A stretch of 64,000 nt of DNA from Syngnathus acus (Eukaryota > Chordata > Actinopteri > Syngnathiformes > Syngnathidae): positions 9,568,501 through 9,632,500 of the forward strand of contig NC_051101.1 in NCBI RefSeq assembly GCF_901709675.1, in the 5' to 3' direction. Below are positions 49,225 through 63,633 of the stretch, piece by piece (position 1 is the first letter of the stretch; every line of letters starts with the position of its first letter). Made by a program: the position numbers and the translations under genes. The notes below the pieces were generated by a model that did not search any database, was not told the DNA's origin, and saw nothing but the letters and a program-made list of their open reading frames with translations.

Positions 49225-52200
49225 CTGTTAGCTTAACTCTTGTGAGTTTTGCCTTTTCGGCAGGAGAAAGGTTAAAAAGTTTGTGTTCTGAGTTGCTAAC
49301 TTATATTTGTTTAGAATTCTACAATGTGAGGCACATGTGTAACAGGGTGAGACCTTAATTTATTTTTACACTTGACCGTTGGTCATGTTAAAGTGTTACT
49401 TCAAACATTGCTAAAAAAGGTTTAGAATGTTGACAGTTTGACAGCTAAACAAATTCTTCCTCTTTTAATTATTTCTTACAGGAACATTTAGTCAGTTACT
49501 ATGCTGTATGCAATATTTTTGATTTTCTACAAAAGTGCTATTGACAGTCTATATCATTAAATCATCTAGCCCTGTTGCATTTTTAAAATACTTAAAGCCT
49601 CGTGATATGTACTCAACTAACTTGTCATCGATGGTTGCCACGGTTACGGCATGACAAACAGAAGCAAAACAAAAGCAGTGAATTATAGACAAGGTATTGT
49701 GCGTATAATATGTACACAGCAGGGGTAAAATAGGGCTTGGATATTAAAAATGGGAGCATTCAAACCATGGAGGCTTATTTGATAATACAAACAGGAAGTT
49801 TGCATTGCGGTCGACACCACATTTGGCATCTCTCCTTCCTCTTTGAAGCAACATCCCCCACACGACTCTTTACTTTAAATGTCATCGTTTTTAAAGATGC
49901 CCACATTATGGCAAACACTTTTCCATTTTCCTTCCCAAAAAAAACAAAAAACAATAACAACTATAGAGGCTGCCAATTGCGTTCACAATCCTCCCACACT
50001 AGTTTATATCGATCAAACTTCAACACGTGTTTCAAGTGTGGACCTGTCACCAATTAAATTGTGGAATTGGACAAGGTGTCAACATTTTGTTTGTAAGATA
50101 GTGGAAATCCTTTACCGCTAACTTAAAATATAGATTCCTCCACCGCCCGTAAATGACCCAAAACCACTACAGCGTGTTTTTTTTTTTCTTTTCAGTGTGT
50201 ATGTAGACTCAAAGAGGAGGTAAAAATTAGGAACTTTATTCCCCATCCCCCTAGTTGAATTTTGACCTATCCTGGTGGCAGCTCGTCCTCCAGGCTTGGA
50301 CGAGTGTGACAGGTGAGCATCCAGGCTGCCATGAGCTGTGACAGCTCACATTAGCAGGTCATGCCAATCTTCATCTCTCTGCATAGCATATGTCAAAGCC
50401 GAGGCCTGTTCCCCTCAGGGCCTTAAAGGCTTCTACCCACCCCCTCGTGACCCGCCAGTTTGTCACATCTCCGTCTGCCTCTGTCTGTCAGCCGCCATCA
50501 ATCGCCCTTAACCCAAATAGGCCTTTGGAATAATCCATCGGAGGCTAACGTTGCCTACCTTTGTGTCCATTGTGTGAGGCAGCCCGTGCCAAAGCTTCAT
50601 CCTGTTCACCCTCATCATGCACGAGGCTTTCTCTTCCTCATTCGGAGAGGCTGAGGAGGTAACGGCCCAGCGGCCACACCCGCGTATTCGCCGTCACTAC
50701 TTCCTCATCCAGACGTGTCAACTCTGTCATCAGTTCACTCCCCCCCCCCTACTACAAATGCTTTGTCTTTCACTCTCCCTCACTCACAGCGCTCTCAGTA
50801 ACACAGATCATTGTTCTAGCACAATCCGAAATATTTATGCATTAATGGTCCATGTCGGTGATAAACCTAAAAAAAAAAAAAAAGAAGCCCTGCAGGAACA
50901 TGAATAATAGTAACTATTTCCAATTTACTGAAAATAATAAAAAAAAAGTTGCATTTTTACCTATGAAAAATAAAATGTGATTTCATTTGATATTATTTGA
51001 AAATAATTTTAAAAATAATCCTTTCAGTCATACCCTCCCATAATAATGTACACATGCAGTGTGTCTGTGTGTGTGTGTTTGTGTGTGTATTACACAAGAT
51101 TAGACAAAGCCTGCAATTCATCCACATGTGCAGAGGAGTTTCTGCCCTTCCGCTTGTAACTCAGCTTGTTCTTTTGCATAAATTAACAACTCACGCTGAG
51201 CATATGTCAGGTCAGTGATTTAGACTCATCACTTTATCTAATATCACCAGAATCTTCTGCGTCAGAATTAATTTATGATGTATGCTTGACCTCCCCCTCC
51301 TGCTGAGAATAACTTTATCAGTTTAATCATTGATGGTGACTGTTTCACTTTTGTCAACGCCCTCCTTCTACAGTCACAAAGTTAGTCATTATTATTCTTT
51401 TTATTAATCGTGTAAGCAATTCACAATAACACTTTGTTTTACTGTGGAGTAATTTTGTGTTTGAGCTTATTTGTTTATAAAAATTAAAAGAAATAGCTAC
51501 AAATAACGCAAAACTAAATTTAAACTTTATGTCTTGTTTCACGTTGTAGGCATACCGTTAACGCGAGGTTAATGAGAACAACCAAAAGAGATAAAGTCTG
51601 GATTTGGCAACAAATGTTAACCTCGTGGCTTCAGGCAAAATATGGATATGAATGTAGCGTTAATGCTGTGATAAAAATGCAAAGCACATCTTGTTATTTT
51701 TCAGGGTCGTTAGGTTTCTGAAGCAATTCTACATTATATTTACATATATTCATCATTATCATCATCACAAGAAGTTCAGAAACAGCCATGTTGTATCTCA
51801 CTATAATGCCGGAGGTTACGGGCATATGGCACAACATATTTTTATATTCCACAAATGAGGCTGGCCTTTCTCGTTAGCGTTAGACTGAATAATGAAGGGT
51901 GGACTTGTTGGTTTTTAAAATCTGCTGATTCCTGTCATAAGGACAAGGGAGTGAATTGGGGAGTGTCTTTGTCGGTGTTTGATATTTGCCGCCATCAATG
52001 CATCAGGAATTTGAGGCACTGCCTTGTAAAGCAATTGTAACATTTTTACTCTCTGCTTGGGTTTGTTTATTCAGAATATCAGCCAGGAAAACATTAGGAA
52101 GGATGTGAAAACAGGCTTGGAAGCCAAGTATTTGTTCCTCTTTTTTTTTTTCTTCTTAATTGTGTGCTCATGTATGTTCAAGCTCCCTGGAGATTCTTCA

Positions 52201-52444
52201 CAAGGCAACATGAATGAAAATTAGACAGAGTTGACAGAGTATTGAGCTGTCAAGCCTTCAGTTTAGCACATGACTGTTGCTGATGATGCTTCTAGATTTC
52301 GCAACGCGCTTAGCGACTTGAACGTAAGCAAACGTTTGGTAACGAGCCAAATGTGTGTTGACAGCTCGCGATGGAAAACAGTGAGCCTAATAGAGGAAAT
52401 ATATCTGAAGGAAACAGGGAGACTTATCTTTAAGTTGGCATGCT
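49225..52444. other. Gene-poor stretch, no supported exon
   Basis: Upstream of FXYD5-like. It contains a GT tract near 51060-51088 and homopolymer runs. An ATG-led ORF at 50617 ends in a donor-like site after 14 codons, but nothing supports it as an exon. Confidence 0.4.
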
Positions 52445-52604
52445 AATGTAATATAATATAATATAATATAATATAATATAATATAACGTACCATAACCTA
52501 ACATAATATAACATAACATAACATAACATAACATAACAATATAATATAATATAATATAATATAATATAATATAATATAATATAATATAATATAATATAAT
52601 ATAA
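52445..52604. repeat. (TATAA)n pentanucleotide repeat with AACAT variants
   Basis: About 160 bp of ATATA pentamers, interrupted centrally (about 52490-52535) by a block of acata/taaca variant units, then pure pentamers again. Confidence 0.9.
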
Positions 52605-55600
52605 AATAAATAGACAAAGAAAGAAATAAAAACTTAGTTTAACAGTAATGGAAAGAAAAAGACTCCCCAGAAGAAGCAGAATGTGAGATGTGAGAGAATA
52701 AAAAAAAAACACGTTTCCCAATCCAGCATTGCGTTTCAGCCGTCTGCATGTGTTTGCTCATGTGACTGATGTGACGAATCGCGCTAGAGGGGAAAAGCTG
52801 AAGCTAGAGGCTAAAATATAATGGCCCTGTGCAGACAAATGTGAGCCTCAACGCTCTTGTTCTGTGTATTGTGCACAGCAAAAGAGACCTAAACAAGCTA
52901 AGAGGGGCTGAAAAAGAGACACAAATACAAAGTGACACGTGTCACTGTTTGCTCGACTGTTTGAGCGTGTTCCAGATGTAACGCTATAGGTATTTACTGG
53001 TATTTTCTTCTATGAAACTGCCTTCCCAGCAGTCTATCATCTTCATTTGACATTTTTCCATCATCTGTTTGGTTAGTCAAAGCAAAACCTGAACAACTAC
53101 TAAATGCATCTGTAGTGATCTGCACAGATGGCTACAAATTAATTCAGCATCTCTAGTGGGCATGATGTGGTTTATTAAATTTATGTTTCTGCTATGTTGC
53201 TTGATAAATATTAATTCAGAACTGCTCCAGAGGATTGAATGCCGTCACATTCTTCTCCTGTATGAATGGCAACAATGAATGTACAATTTTTTTACATCTC
53301 TTCAGTTTTGAAGTAAATGCAGAGATTTTGTAGAAGTGAAAGATTCAATACAATTGACCTTCATTTGGCCCTATCATGGTATTTCATGAATTGGTATTTA
53401 ATTAATTGGCATACATGTATTTGTGTTGACATATTGCTACTTATTTTGTGCAATTTTAATATTTAATTTGACTTTATATCTCAGTTTTTAATGACATGAT
53501 ATACATATTTTTTATTTATTTATTGAAGGTTATTTTTTAAATAAAAAAAATATTTAAAATTAAGTTGAATGAAAATGGCTCTCACAAGTATTTAATGACC
53601 ACTTGAGAATGCTTACCATAGTGGATACATACATTTTAAATGAGTCAGAAATATAATTTATGTTTATAATATTCTTTTACGCCGTACATGCAGTTCCACT
53701 TTCTATTAAGTTGTGTTTAGAAGCCATAAAAGCTGAGGGCCGGATCCAGAAATCATTGTATCTGTGTGTGGGTTACCAAGGACATAAAGTGAAGCAGACC
53801 AAAACAAACCACATTAAAATAACTCTCTCTGAAAATGTGAAGCCAATTAGCCATTAGTAATTACAAAAAAAAATCCAAATGTACAGAAAATCGACACATT
53901 CAAAATAGTAAACTTACCGTAAAAAACAAAAGTACATCCTCAAGAGCATCTCTCAGAACATTAAGATGACAAAATATAATTGGTGCCAGTAGCCACACAG
54001 TTTTCTTTGTCTTTGTTTGATTGAGAGACACTTTGAATGATACTTTAGCTTGAATAGAGAAGGGATTATGTGTTCCATGACCTTCTTTACTTTTTTTTTT
54101 ATTCAAGGTAGATGAATTTGTGTGGGATGTGTATGTGCTTCTCTGATGATTATTGCGGTTTGAAGGTTTTCTTAACCTGGTGGAAAAATAAAAGTTCTAT
54201 GCCAGCTACTGAGCTGACACTTCTGTTGCACAAAATTGTTCCACTTGCTGCCTTTCCCATGTTACATTGTCAATGAATAAAAGATGATGATTTTAATATG
54301 AAATGTTGGACAGCGTAAGGTCAAGCAAGGTGCACATGTATTGTATGGAAGCTCAGAAGCTGAATTATTTCGATTGATTCTATTCAGTTCCGACAGACTT
54401 AGCATTAGTGGAATTGGCATTATTGCAAAAATATCACTCATTGCAGCTTTTTACAGTGCCGTCATGTTTCAAATATATCAAAATGCATATCACTGCCAGG
54501 AGCTCAGTGAAATGAATTTCTTTGGGCAAAATTTGAACTTGAATAATTCAAATTATTTTTTAAGAGGAAAATCCAATTTTTAATTTGAGTACATTTATTT
54601 AGTGATGGGAAAAAAACACATTAAGAAATAATTATTTTGCATCAAAATTGTGGGGGTACAATTATTAACAATCATAACACTGGTTACACATTTTCATGAG
54701 CATAATACCAAGATGTCAATAATAAAAAGTTGCGACAGGCTCCAGTTGAGCCGAGACCGGATCAGATAAAGCGCTATAGAAAATAGACGGATGAATGGCT
54801 GTTTAAAAGGGTTGGTGAACTCAGAAAATGTAATATACTTCTAAAATAATTTATAGAAAAAAAAATGGTTGGATTTCAAAGCACTTTATTGAACTTGAAC
54901 ATATAATGGCTCTCATATTGACATTCGTCTTTTGTATTCAACACATCATAACCATTCAAGCAGTGTCCCAGATAAAGACTTGGTAATAAAATGTTCTACC
55001 TACTGATAAAATATGGAATAACTATATTATTCTGCACTGTACTCTTTTGACAGCGAAAATATTGGAAATAACATTTTTTGTACACAACCTCCCCTGAATA
55101 TTGTGCTTTATTTAATCGGTCTGACCTTCTCATTTAAGACCGAATGGCTTGGCATCTCAAAGGGAAGCTCTTGCTTTTTTTTTTTTCTTCTCTCTCCTCT
55201 CCACTAACCTCCACCAATTCACTGATGAGCCTGCTGACATCGTACACACACAGCTTATTTCATGTTGCATGAATATGACCTGATAAATTGTAAATTTGTA
55301 GGTTGTACAAGACATTCAAGAGATAGTGTAGATTGAAATGAGGTCACATAAAACATTTTACACATATTGAAAACTAACATGTAAAAACAGATTTTTGATA
55401 TTACATAGCTGTCATTTGACAATATCTCAGATTGGATTGCGTTTTATTGGCTGGAATGTTCGATACATTCCACAGGATGTGACCTCAGTGATACCGTGTA
55501 GTCTCCAGTGGCGTAATAATAAAAGGAGCTTTTCCTGAAATCAAAACAAAAGCAAGAGATAGCATCACAATGTCTCTGACCCAAAGTGACCCTCTTTGAA

Positions 55601-55980
55601 TCTCCATTCCAGGTGTCTGAAAGCTTTCTCCCAAGTAACACACAAATACAAAGATGCTTTTTATCATTCTCTCTCTCTCAGGGATGCCTTGTTTTTATTG
55701 ATTCACCTTTTGCAAACCTTGAACAGTAAGTTCAATAGACTTTAATCAAGTGTACAAAAAGGACACAAAACATAGCAATCGCAATAGCTGGACTATATAT
55801 ATATATTTTTCTTTTAAGAGCACATTAAGGTTTGAAGTCATTTTGGAGTGTGGGAGGTTTGTCTGCTTTTAGAACAAACTCAGAGTGTACATCAGAGTGT
55901 ATTTGATTATTTTTTTAATTAATACACAAAAGCACTACACTGCAATACTTTAGCAATACATTTGACTGTATAATGCGTCT
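52605..55980. other. Gene-poor stretch with SINE-like tail
   Basis: AT-rich DNA without a supported exon. At 54735-54800 'gcgacaggctccagttgagcc...gataaagcgctatagaaaat' is a degraded copy of a common fish repeat tail. Confidence 0.45.
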
Positions 55981-55984
55981 CAAT

Positions 55985-56265
55985 TATTTTTTGGGGTAAT
56001 TAATTTTTTTCTTCTCAGCTAAGGCCCAAAGACCAATTATGACATCACCATTGTTATTTATAGTATAATATTTATAGTATAGTATGATATAATGTACATA
56101 TATATAATATAGCCTTAGTTTTTTTTTTTACGCAAAGAAAAATGCTTTCTTCTAAGCTAAGGCCCAAAGACCAATTATGACATCATCATTGTTATTTATA
56201 GCATTATATACTGTACATATATTATGTAGCCTTACTTTTTTTCCACAAAGAAAAATGCTGTTACA
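55985..56265 (+). repeat. Tandem duplication of about 135 bp
   Basis: 'gctaaggcccaaagaccaat' begins two adjacent copies (near 56020 and 56156). Both continue with 'tatgacatca(c/t)cattgttatttatag', a TATA-rich spacer, 'atagcctta' or 'gtagcctta', T-run and 'caaagaaaaatgct'. The copies differ by small substitutions and indels. Confidence 0.8.
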
Positions 56266-58109
56266 TATTCCCTCAGCTATATACAAACATTCATTGTGGG
56301 CTTATTGGAAGTAGAAAATGATAAATCTTCAAGAATCGATGCTTGTTTTGAATACTAACTGCGAGTTATTGATCTGTGTTCCATCAGCGTGAACAGCTAA
56401 AGGTTTCATTAGTTTAGCTATCCGTTTCCCCCCCAGGTATAGATAGATTCTCCTCTGCAGGATAGCGTCACCCCTCACCACACCTATTTTTTTTCATCCA
56501 CTCATCTGTTTACTCCCTTTCTGCACCTCTGCCTATTTTCTAAATTGCCTCCTCCTCCTCCTGTCATCTTTCCACTTCCTCTCCTTTCCGCTCTTCTCCT
56601 GCTCTTACCGCAGCATAGCTCTCATTGACTTTCTGGCCCGTCTGACGCATGGTCCACGAGGCGTTGATCTTCTCACAATGACTGGCCCTTTCTGGAGATC
56701 TTCACACAAGTCTTGACCCTGAACATTTTAATTAAAAAAACATGCTGAAAATAGTCTTTCCTCCATGCATAAATGTCTTAACAAATCTTTTTGACATGTT
56801 TGGAACTTTGTGCTGTCTTAAGCTCCAGCAAAAAATTGTTCCAGGGCACTTTACCACATATTTGGATATATGGTAAATAATCCAAATGCAGTGATGCACT
56901 TCTTTCCATCCAAGCCCTAAGAGGGGGAGGGGGGGCGGGGGCAAACTCAGGTGGGGAAAGTTTTAGTGTTTCGGAAATTACAGCTTGAAAAGACTAGCAT
57001 CATCTCACAAGACCCAAACTTGATTGATGTAACAGCAAGGTCAGGGTGAGGTAAGAGCAAAGAAAAATACAAGCTAAGAGGGTGGGATGAGCAGAAAGCA
57101 ACGGGAGAGAAAGAAAGGACATGAAGCTATAATATAAGATAAAAGATATGGAAGCAAGACAGAAGGGACAGCTTTGAGGGATGAATGTGTCCCTGGGAAG
57201 ACGAAGATGGTTGGCAGAGATGAGAGGGGCCGTGAGGTTGTGTGTTGACAATTGCATCATGCTTCTGAGTCACCGCTTTAGGTTGGAGCATTGGGAGCTT
57301 AGTCATGAAGGAAGATGCCGTAATTGGACGAAAAGCTGCCCGGGATCCATAGCAACAAAGATCACCTTTTTTTTTTTCTGTGCTCGCTTCGTTTGACACC
57401 TCAACCTGATAAAACAATCGAACATCGGCAAGAAAGTCCTTAATTTTTTTTTGGAATGATGAAACAATAGCAAATAAAATCATTTAGAAAGCAGTAATGA
57501 GGAAAAAATGCAATAAGTGGCACAAATAGTGGAAAAAGAGCAAGTCCGTCATTCTTGCAGTGTACTAAATTGTCTTACTAGTGAAGACAAAGAGCATCGT
57601 AGTACATGGACCTAAATTGGATATTGAGGATATCGAAAAGAAAAAAAAAAAAACGCTCAAATAGCTTTCCTCAATTATGGATGACAAATATTAGCGATCA
57701 ACTCCAGGAAGCAAGAGCTAACGAGGGATTCTCAAGGACATCAGAGTAAAAAAAGGGATGTGAGAGTGCAATTTACCTGGATTGATAAATGACTAGAAGA
57801 GGGGCAAATAAAGGTTTGGGCGCCATGACAACCTGTCGTCTCACGCAAGGAAAAACAAACAAAGAATCATGGCCTTGAAGTTGTATACATTAACATGATT
57901 TAGCTAGCTGCTGCGCCAATATCAATTCCCAGCGGCCTTTAAAGTGATGGTAAGGACTTAATTGAGTCGGGAAGCGCGACTTTACAGTATTTTAAGTCAA
58001 TGTCATAAATATACAACAGTGGCAAGTCATTCCGATAAAACTCAAGAGAAAGATGGCTGTGAGCAACTTTTTTTCATACCTATTTGTAACAATTGTCTCC
58101 ACTGAAATA
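56266..58109. other. Gene-poor stretch
   Basis: Pyrimidine-rich segments at 56510-56600 and a G-run at 56926-56941. No exon, RNA gene or mobile element is supported. Confidence 0.4.
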
Positions 58110-58210
58110 TCCATCCGTCCGCCCGTCCGTCCGTCCGTCCGTCCGTCCGTCCATCCATCCATCCATCCATCCATCCATCCATCCATCCATCCATCCATCC
58201 ATCCATCCAT
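58110..58210. repeat. Compound (GTCC)n-(ATCC)n microsatellite
   Basis: A GTCC array changes abruptly to an ATCC array of about 60 bp. It translates to a spurious WMDG repeat on the minus strand. Confidence 0.9.
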
Positions 58211-61200
58211 TTAGCAGGCAGTAGCTCAGCCCAACACGTCGATTCAGTTAGTCACTCTACTCTAAATCTTAATTCTATACTTCATGTCAAGCAAAAAAAA
58301 AAACAAGCAAATTAAACGCTTATAAAACTCGATGATGCATGGTTGCCTTGGCAACAAAGCAAGCCACTATACCACCAGACCAATTTGGAAGCTATCATTT
58401 ATAAACAAAAGGCTTCAATTGTTATTTTGATAGCTTTTAACGGCATTTCATTTCGAGTATTTACCTACTTTTAGAGGGCTAGTCATCATTTAGTATGGCT
58501 TCGGCATCTTATGTGCTCTTCAGAAAAATAAAAGTTCACTCTATCTGCATAAATAGCTTAGGTATGAATTCACTGTGGATAATGACATTTTAATTCAATT
58601 GCACAGTTGAATTTGTGTGATCCCCGACTGACCTGTGGTGGCGACTGTCAACACTGCATTGTAATCAGTGGAGCCGCTCCCTCCCTGTTGCATTGACTAC
58701 ACAGACAGAGATTCTTTTTTTTTTTTGGGTGGATGCAGACTGGGCACATTTTAGACTATCGCTCAGGGAGGAAATGTGTCCACTTACAGGAAACGACTCG
58801 ACTGGTCCCAATGGTATGGCTAAGCCTCTCTTTAATTATAAGAGGGAGCCATAATCAAGCTCACATCCTGTTTTGATGGTTCGACGTAATCTTTGGCGCA
58901 AACTAATGTTGACCTGGTGGGTAAGAAAGATAAAGGAGGATCTAAAAAGGGAATTGATTTTGATGAAAGATCTTTACTTTCATATGACTCTAATAAATAG
59001 CATGATGGTGGCAAAAATGAGTGGTGTGGCCCAAAAATAGTCCAATGACATTTGTCATGTCTGGATCAACACATTTGCACTATATAAGATTGTTCTTTGC
59101 CATTGGCCTTCCATCTCTCTCTGAGAGCTGTTATGTCGAGACAGCAGCTGACGCGCTCTAATAGAAATAGAAGGTGGAAGAAACTTACGAGATATTTTCT
59201 TTCCTTTCTTTTCTTCTATCAAATACACCCCCAGATTCTGCTATTATTTTCAATTTTATGTGCTCGGTTGGCAATATATTGTGGTCATTTTATACCCCTG
59301 TCGAGAGAAAAATAGGAAGAAGGAGGATGTAGGTTAATCTTTTTGTAGTTTTGTATTCTAAGCATGTCATGATTTGTTTAATTTCATATTAATGCAAAGT
59401 AAGGGTCTTGGTGGATTGAGTGGTTTGCTTTCATTTTTTCTTACGTGTCTGAGTTGAGGGTGAAGCATTGTTGACAGGCAGGCGTTTATCAATACTCTCA
59501 AGTGGTGCTGTATTTTAATGGTGGGCGATATGATGAATAAATGCTGAAATGATATCAGCCGAGAGACATCAACATCATCAAGGTCAAAACTCGTCAGCGA
59601 GCCTGCAAAGCTTCTTGTCTTTATCTAGCGGTTCATTCGAATAGCTTTGAAAGAAGATTTCTTTTGACAGCAAACACTCCGCATTACTTAATAGCTGACT
59701 TCATTTATTTATTAGTTTGGTAGAGCTTTTTTTGCATGAAATGTTTTGGAAACACAGGCAGGGATGGTTAATCTTTCTCACAACAAAGTGGATCATTTGT
59801 CCAGCTAAAACAATGGAAGCATTTATCATTATCAGCATTGTTTAAAAAAAAAAGATAAGAAGAAGCGAGGCCAGGCTAGGCGGAGAGAAAAAAAAAGTGG
59901 ATTACATTTGGCGCATGAGAAAAAAAATGGAGGGTGCTTTTTAGGAGGAGGGGGAAGAGATGAGGAGAAGCAACACAAGAGGATGATGCTCTCTCTCGCT
60001 GCAGGCTGCACCCCGCTTTACTGAATAAATAATTTCCACTATCAGCTCCACTTATAACATTCCGGAGCAAAGAGGTCAGTCTTATTTGGATACCAAAAAC
60101 ATTCTCTCCCTTTCAAACGATAAGACTTTAAAATCGACCTTAAACTCACGAGATTAAATATGTATATTTAGAGAAAATTTAGAGACAGAGCCTGAAGTAT
60201 AGTTTATGAGCTTTATAGTAAACATGTCCAATGTTGTGTGGAGATAAAGGTGGTGCAGCTGCAGGGATAGCGTGACGACTTGCATCTTGAGGCTATAAAC
60301 TTGGACATACATATATAGAGTATATCAGAGCAGCATTATCTGAAAGAGGCTGAAGAAGTGCTGTGAGCTGAGTGATAAGGTAGAGATAGAGGCATGGAAT
60401 AAGTTCCTGTAAGCGTTGATGCTCAGAAGTAGCAATTCTCTTCACTTCACACTTGTGTAGCCTTAGTGGCCCTCCTACGCTATTGTAATGTTGCTGCGAA
60501 AGGCTGATAAAATTCGGACAAAGCTACACAGACGATTTTTTTTTTTCCTTTCTCCGATTCTGCCGAATGAGAACCAAAGGGAAAATGTAACCTCCACTGT
60601 CAAATACGTGACATGCATAATCCGTTGGCGCCCTGACCATTGACTTTGATCATTTTCATATGCATGCAGTGATTTATGACCACTAGGGGGCAGAAAGACT
60701 CCAATACAATAGCTCTTACATTAGTTCCTTTTAATAAACAATCACTTGTTGGAAAGCTCATTTAAATTCCACTTCAGATTGACGTTATCAGTGGTTTACT
60801 AGTTGCTTGACTTCCTTTTCAATTGACTTCAAACTGCCATAATTAACTTCTCTGAGGTTAATGTTTTCAACACTGCGTTTCAATTAAAATTCTGGTACAG
60901 AGTCGACACGAAACAAATGAGTGGCCTCATTTTAACAACTGTGACTACTACGCTCAACTTTTTCAAAAATGACTATTTTAACACCAAATAAATAAATTCT
61001 TCTTCTAATTTGTATTTATTATAATATTGCTCAATTTTGATTAATTCATAATTTATTGTATAGAGATGTCGGCAAACCAAACCATTTTATTAAAGATTGC
61101 TAAGAATCGACTTTAAAAAGAAAAACGGTCAAAACTGACCAAGGCCGACACAAGCATTGGCAATGGCAACTGATATTGATTTCACCATTGATCGATCATT

Positions 61201-63633
61201 GTGGTGACTTCAACAACTGTTTCTCTAGACTTTGTTTCCTATGGCTTTGTGCAAAGCTTCTCTTGCCCTTGACTGGCAATCTTCCTTCACTGTGCTCCAT
61301 TCTTGAGGTTTGACTGCCAGAAGGCTTGTCGTTTAGAAAGATAGACAACACACACACACAATAAATGCACATCCATTCATTCATCCATTTGTGTCATCTG
61401 AGAAAGGTATATCCGAACTTTCCCGTGCACAGCCTCCAAATTTATAATTTCACTGAGGCTGTCAAACATCGTCCCTGCACTCTGTCTGCCCTGAGGCTTC
61501 CTTCCGGGTTGAACATGCCTGGAACATGGCGTGGATGTCCAAGGAGCATGCTTTTCCACGTAATAAGGGAGCCCTCCGTAGAAGGAGGGGCAGTAGCACC
61601 ACAACCAGATTCAAGATCTCATCCAATGTTTCCAAAATCTGCAATTTAGAAACATTGGTGTTGGAAACCTAAAGTGGCAAAGACTCGATTGAATCAATCC
61701 TACGTAGCCAACCTTGAGTAAAAAATACAATACCCTTTAAGAATTTAAAAGGATGGATTGAACGAGAGCAACCATATTGATCCCTTCAGGTTTTAGAATA
61801 AAGAATGCAATTTTCAAGTCCGTGAATCAAACGTGGAATGGTTGGTTGCCACCTTCCAGTTACAAGGAAAAAAAAATAAACCAACACTAACAGATGGACT
61901 CTAATCTTCAGAGTGCTGGAATAGACTTTCCAAAGCATGACTGCAGCTATCAAACTTTGTCACTGATGCATGATCTGGACTCACACTGGACAAAATGCAC
62001 ATTGTCACTGCCAGAGGGGGCAATGACATTACTGGCTGCGCAATGGTAGATTCCAGCATCCCATTACAGATGGCGAGAAGGCCTGATTCATCATCATGAG
62101 TTCTCTCTCCCATCTGCATCTCCTCATTTTCCTGTGAAAGAACGAGTGAGAGGGGAGACAAATAAGTGGAGGTCGATTCTTCATCTTTTGTTGGGTGGCA
62201 TTGGATTAGAGGTAAACATCAACACAAAAATGGACAAAAAAGGATGACATCACAGGCTGGAAAGCTACAGATTTAAAAAAAGGAGGAAACTCAAAACTGC
62301 CGAGGGGGAACTGGAAAAGGCAATCAGTAGATACAGAACCCTCCTCGGCACATTGACAAATGTGGCCTTTCGTCACGCGGCGGTAATGAAAGTCATTTTT
62401 TCGGATTTGGGCTGACTATGGTGCTATGAGAGGTAGCGTAGAGGGATAGTTAAAGCCGGTAAAATATGTTGCATTTGTGCCTTGAGAAAGGTCAGTGATA
62501 AATGTTGAGACTAGATCAGATTATAGAAACAAACAACAAAAGGAATTCCAGGTAGTGGAAGAACATGACCGGCCGTTGCGATGGGCTTGGTGTCAGCCGC
62601 TTTCAATCCTTTCACAGTGGGGAGCATCTGAGGTTATGAAAAGGGGCCAAAACGAAAAAAACACAATCAAAGGTTAACATGCCAACTTGGGACACATCAT
62701 TTGCCAAGCCATTAAACAGGTATGCTGCATCGCTGTAATTACTCTTGCACTCATTTCCGTCTGAATGTGTTCATAACCCTGTCCTAATTGGCCTCTGTGC
62801 TTTTCCTTATCACGCCATTAACCTCTTTATATGTCGGAGCGCCGCAGATGCTTCTGCGGCTCAACTGAGAATTGGTCCTGGGACGCAGAAGGCCCCCGCG
62901 CTGACAGTAGACTCGCATTCGGCCCATTCCCTTTCTTTCATCACTCTATCCATCTAAATAATTCTCACTGCTCGAATCCTCGTCTGCTCGCTTCTCGTCT
63001 TTATTTGCCTCTACCCGAGAAGCACTTTATACTTCCCGCGGGTGCCATGTACTTGAAACAATAAGGCCATTAGCGCCTACTTGTCTCAAACTATGTTCAC
63101 ACTTGAAGAAGACTGCCGAGAAAAAGCTTAAGAGACACGAACCTCTGGGATGGTTGGATCTTCTCGTATTGGTCCGCTAACAAAGACCGACATTGTTAAG
63201 TGGGCTACATCGCCAGCCATAAAAGCTACTACAATTTTCCATACATAATGAATATCTACAACCGTCAAGTCCATCAGATAAAGATAGCAGAATCTATTAG
63301 GCTTGTACCATGGGCTTCGGTGAATTAGGCAGCCCTACATTTTCAACACTTGCATTATTTAATCATCACTACCGGGGCAGAGGGCCTGAAGCCCGAGGCG
63401 GGACCTGGGGCTTCAGTAGACTCGTGCGGCCTTAATGAGGGAATGTTTGCTTGGTAGCGGCTCAAGTCAAAGTTGTTTGGGTGGCTATGCAATAATGGGT
63501 CAACCATTTAAATAAGATGACATTAGTTGCCTTCAAAAGGACAGTGCGGAAAAAAATAATTAGACAAAACACATTAGTGGAGCACCATAAATGTTTGGTC
63601 GACACTCATCATTTGTACACTTCAACTCGGACA
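58211..63633. other. Gene-poor stretch to the right end
   Basis: No gene is supported. It contains purine tracts (59850-59980) and short ORFs. One low-confidence exon candidate on the minus strand at 61904-62130 is listed among the findings. Confidence 0.4.

Noticed and set aside
50617-50907. ATG followed by 14 codons and a gtaacg donor
   Set aside because: No signal peptide, no downstream exon and no promoter evidence.
52443-52721. Minus-strand ORF rich in Tyr/Ile/Leu
   Set aside because: Translation of the TATAA pentanucleotide array.
57992-58210. Minus-strand WMDG repeat ORF
   Set aside because: Translation of the ATCC/GTCC microsatellite.
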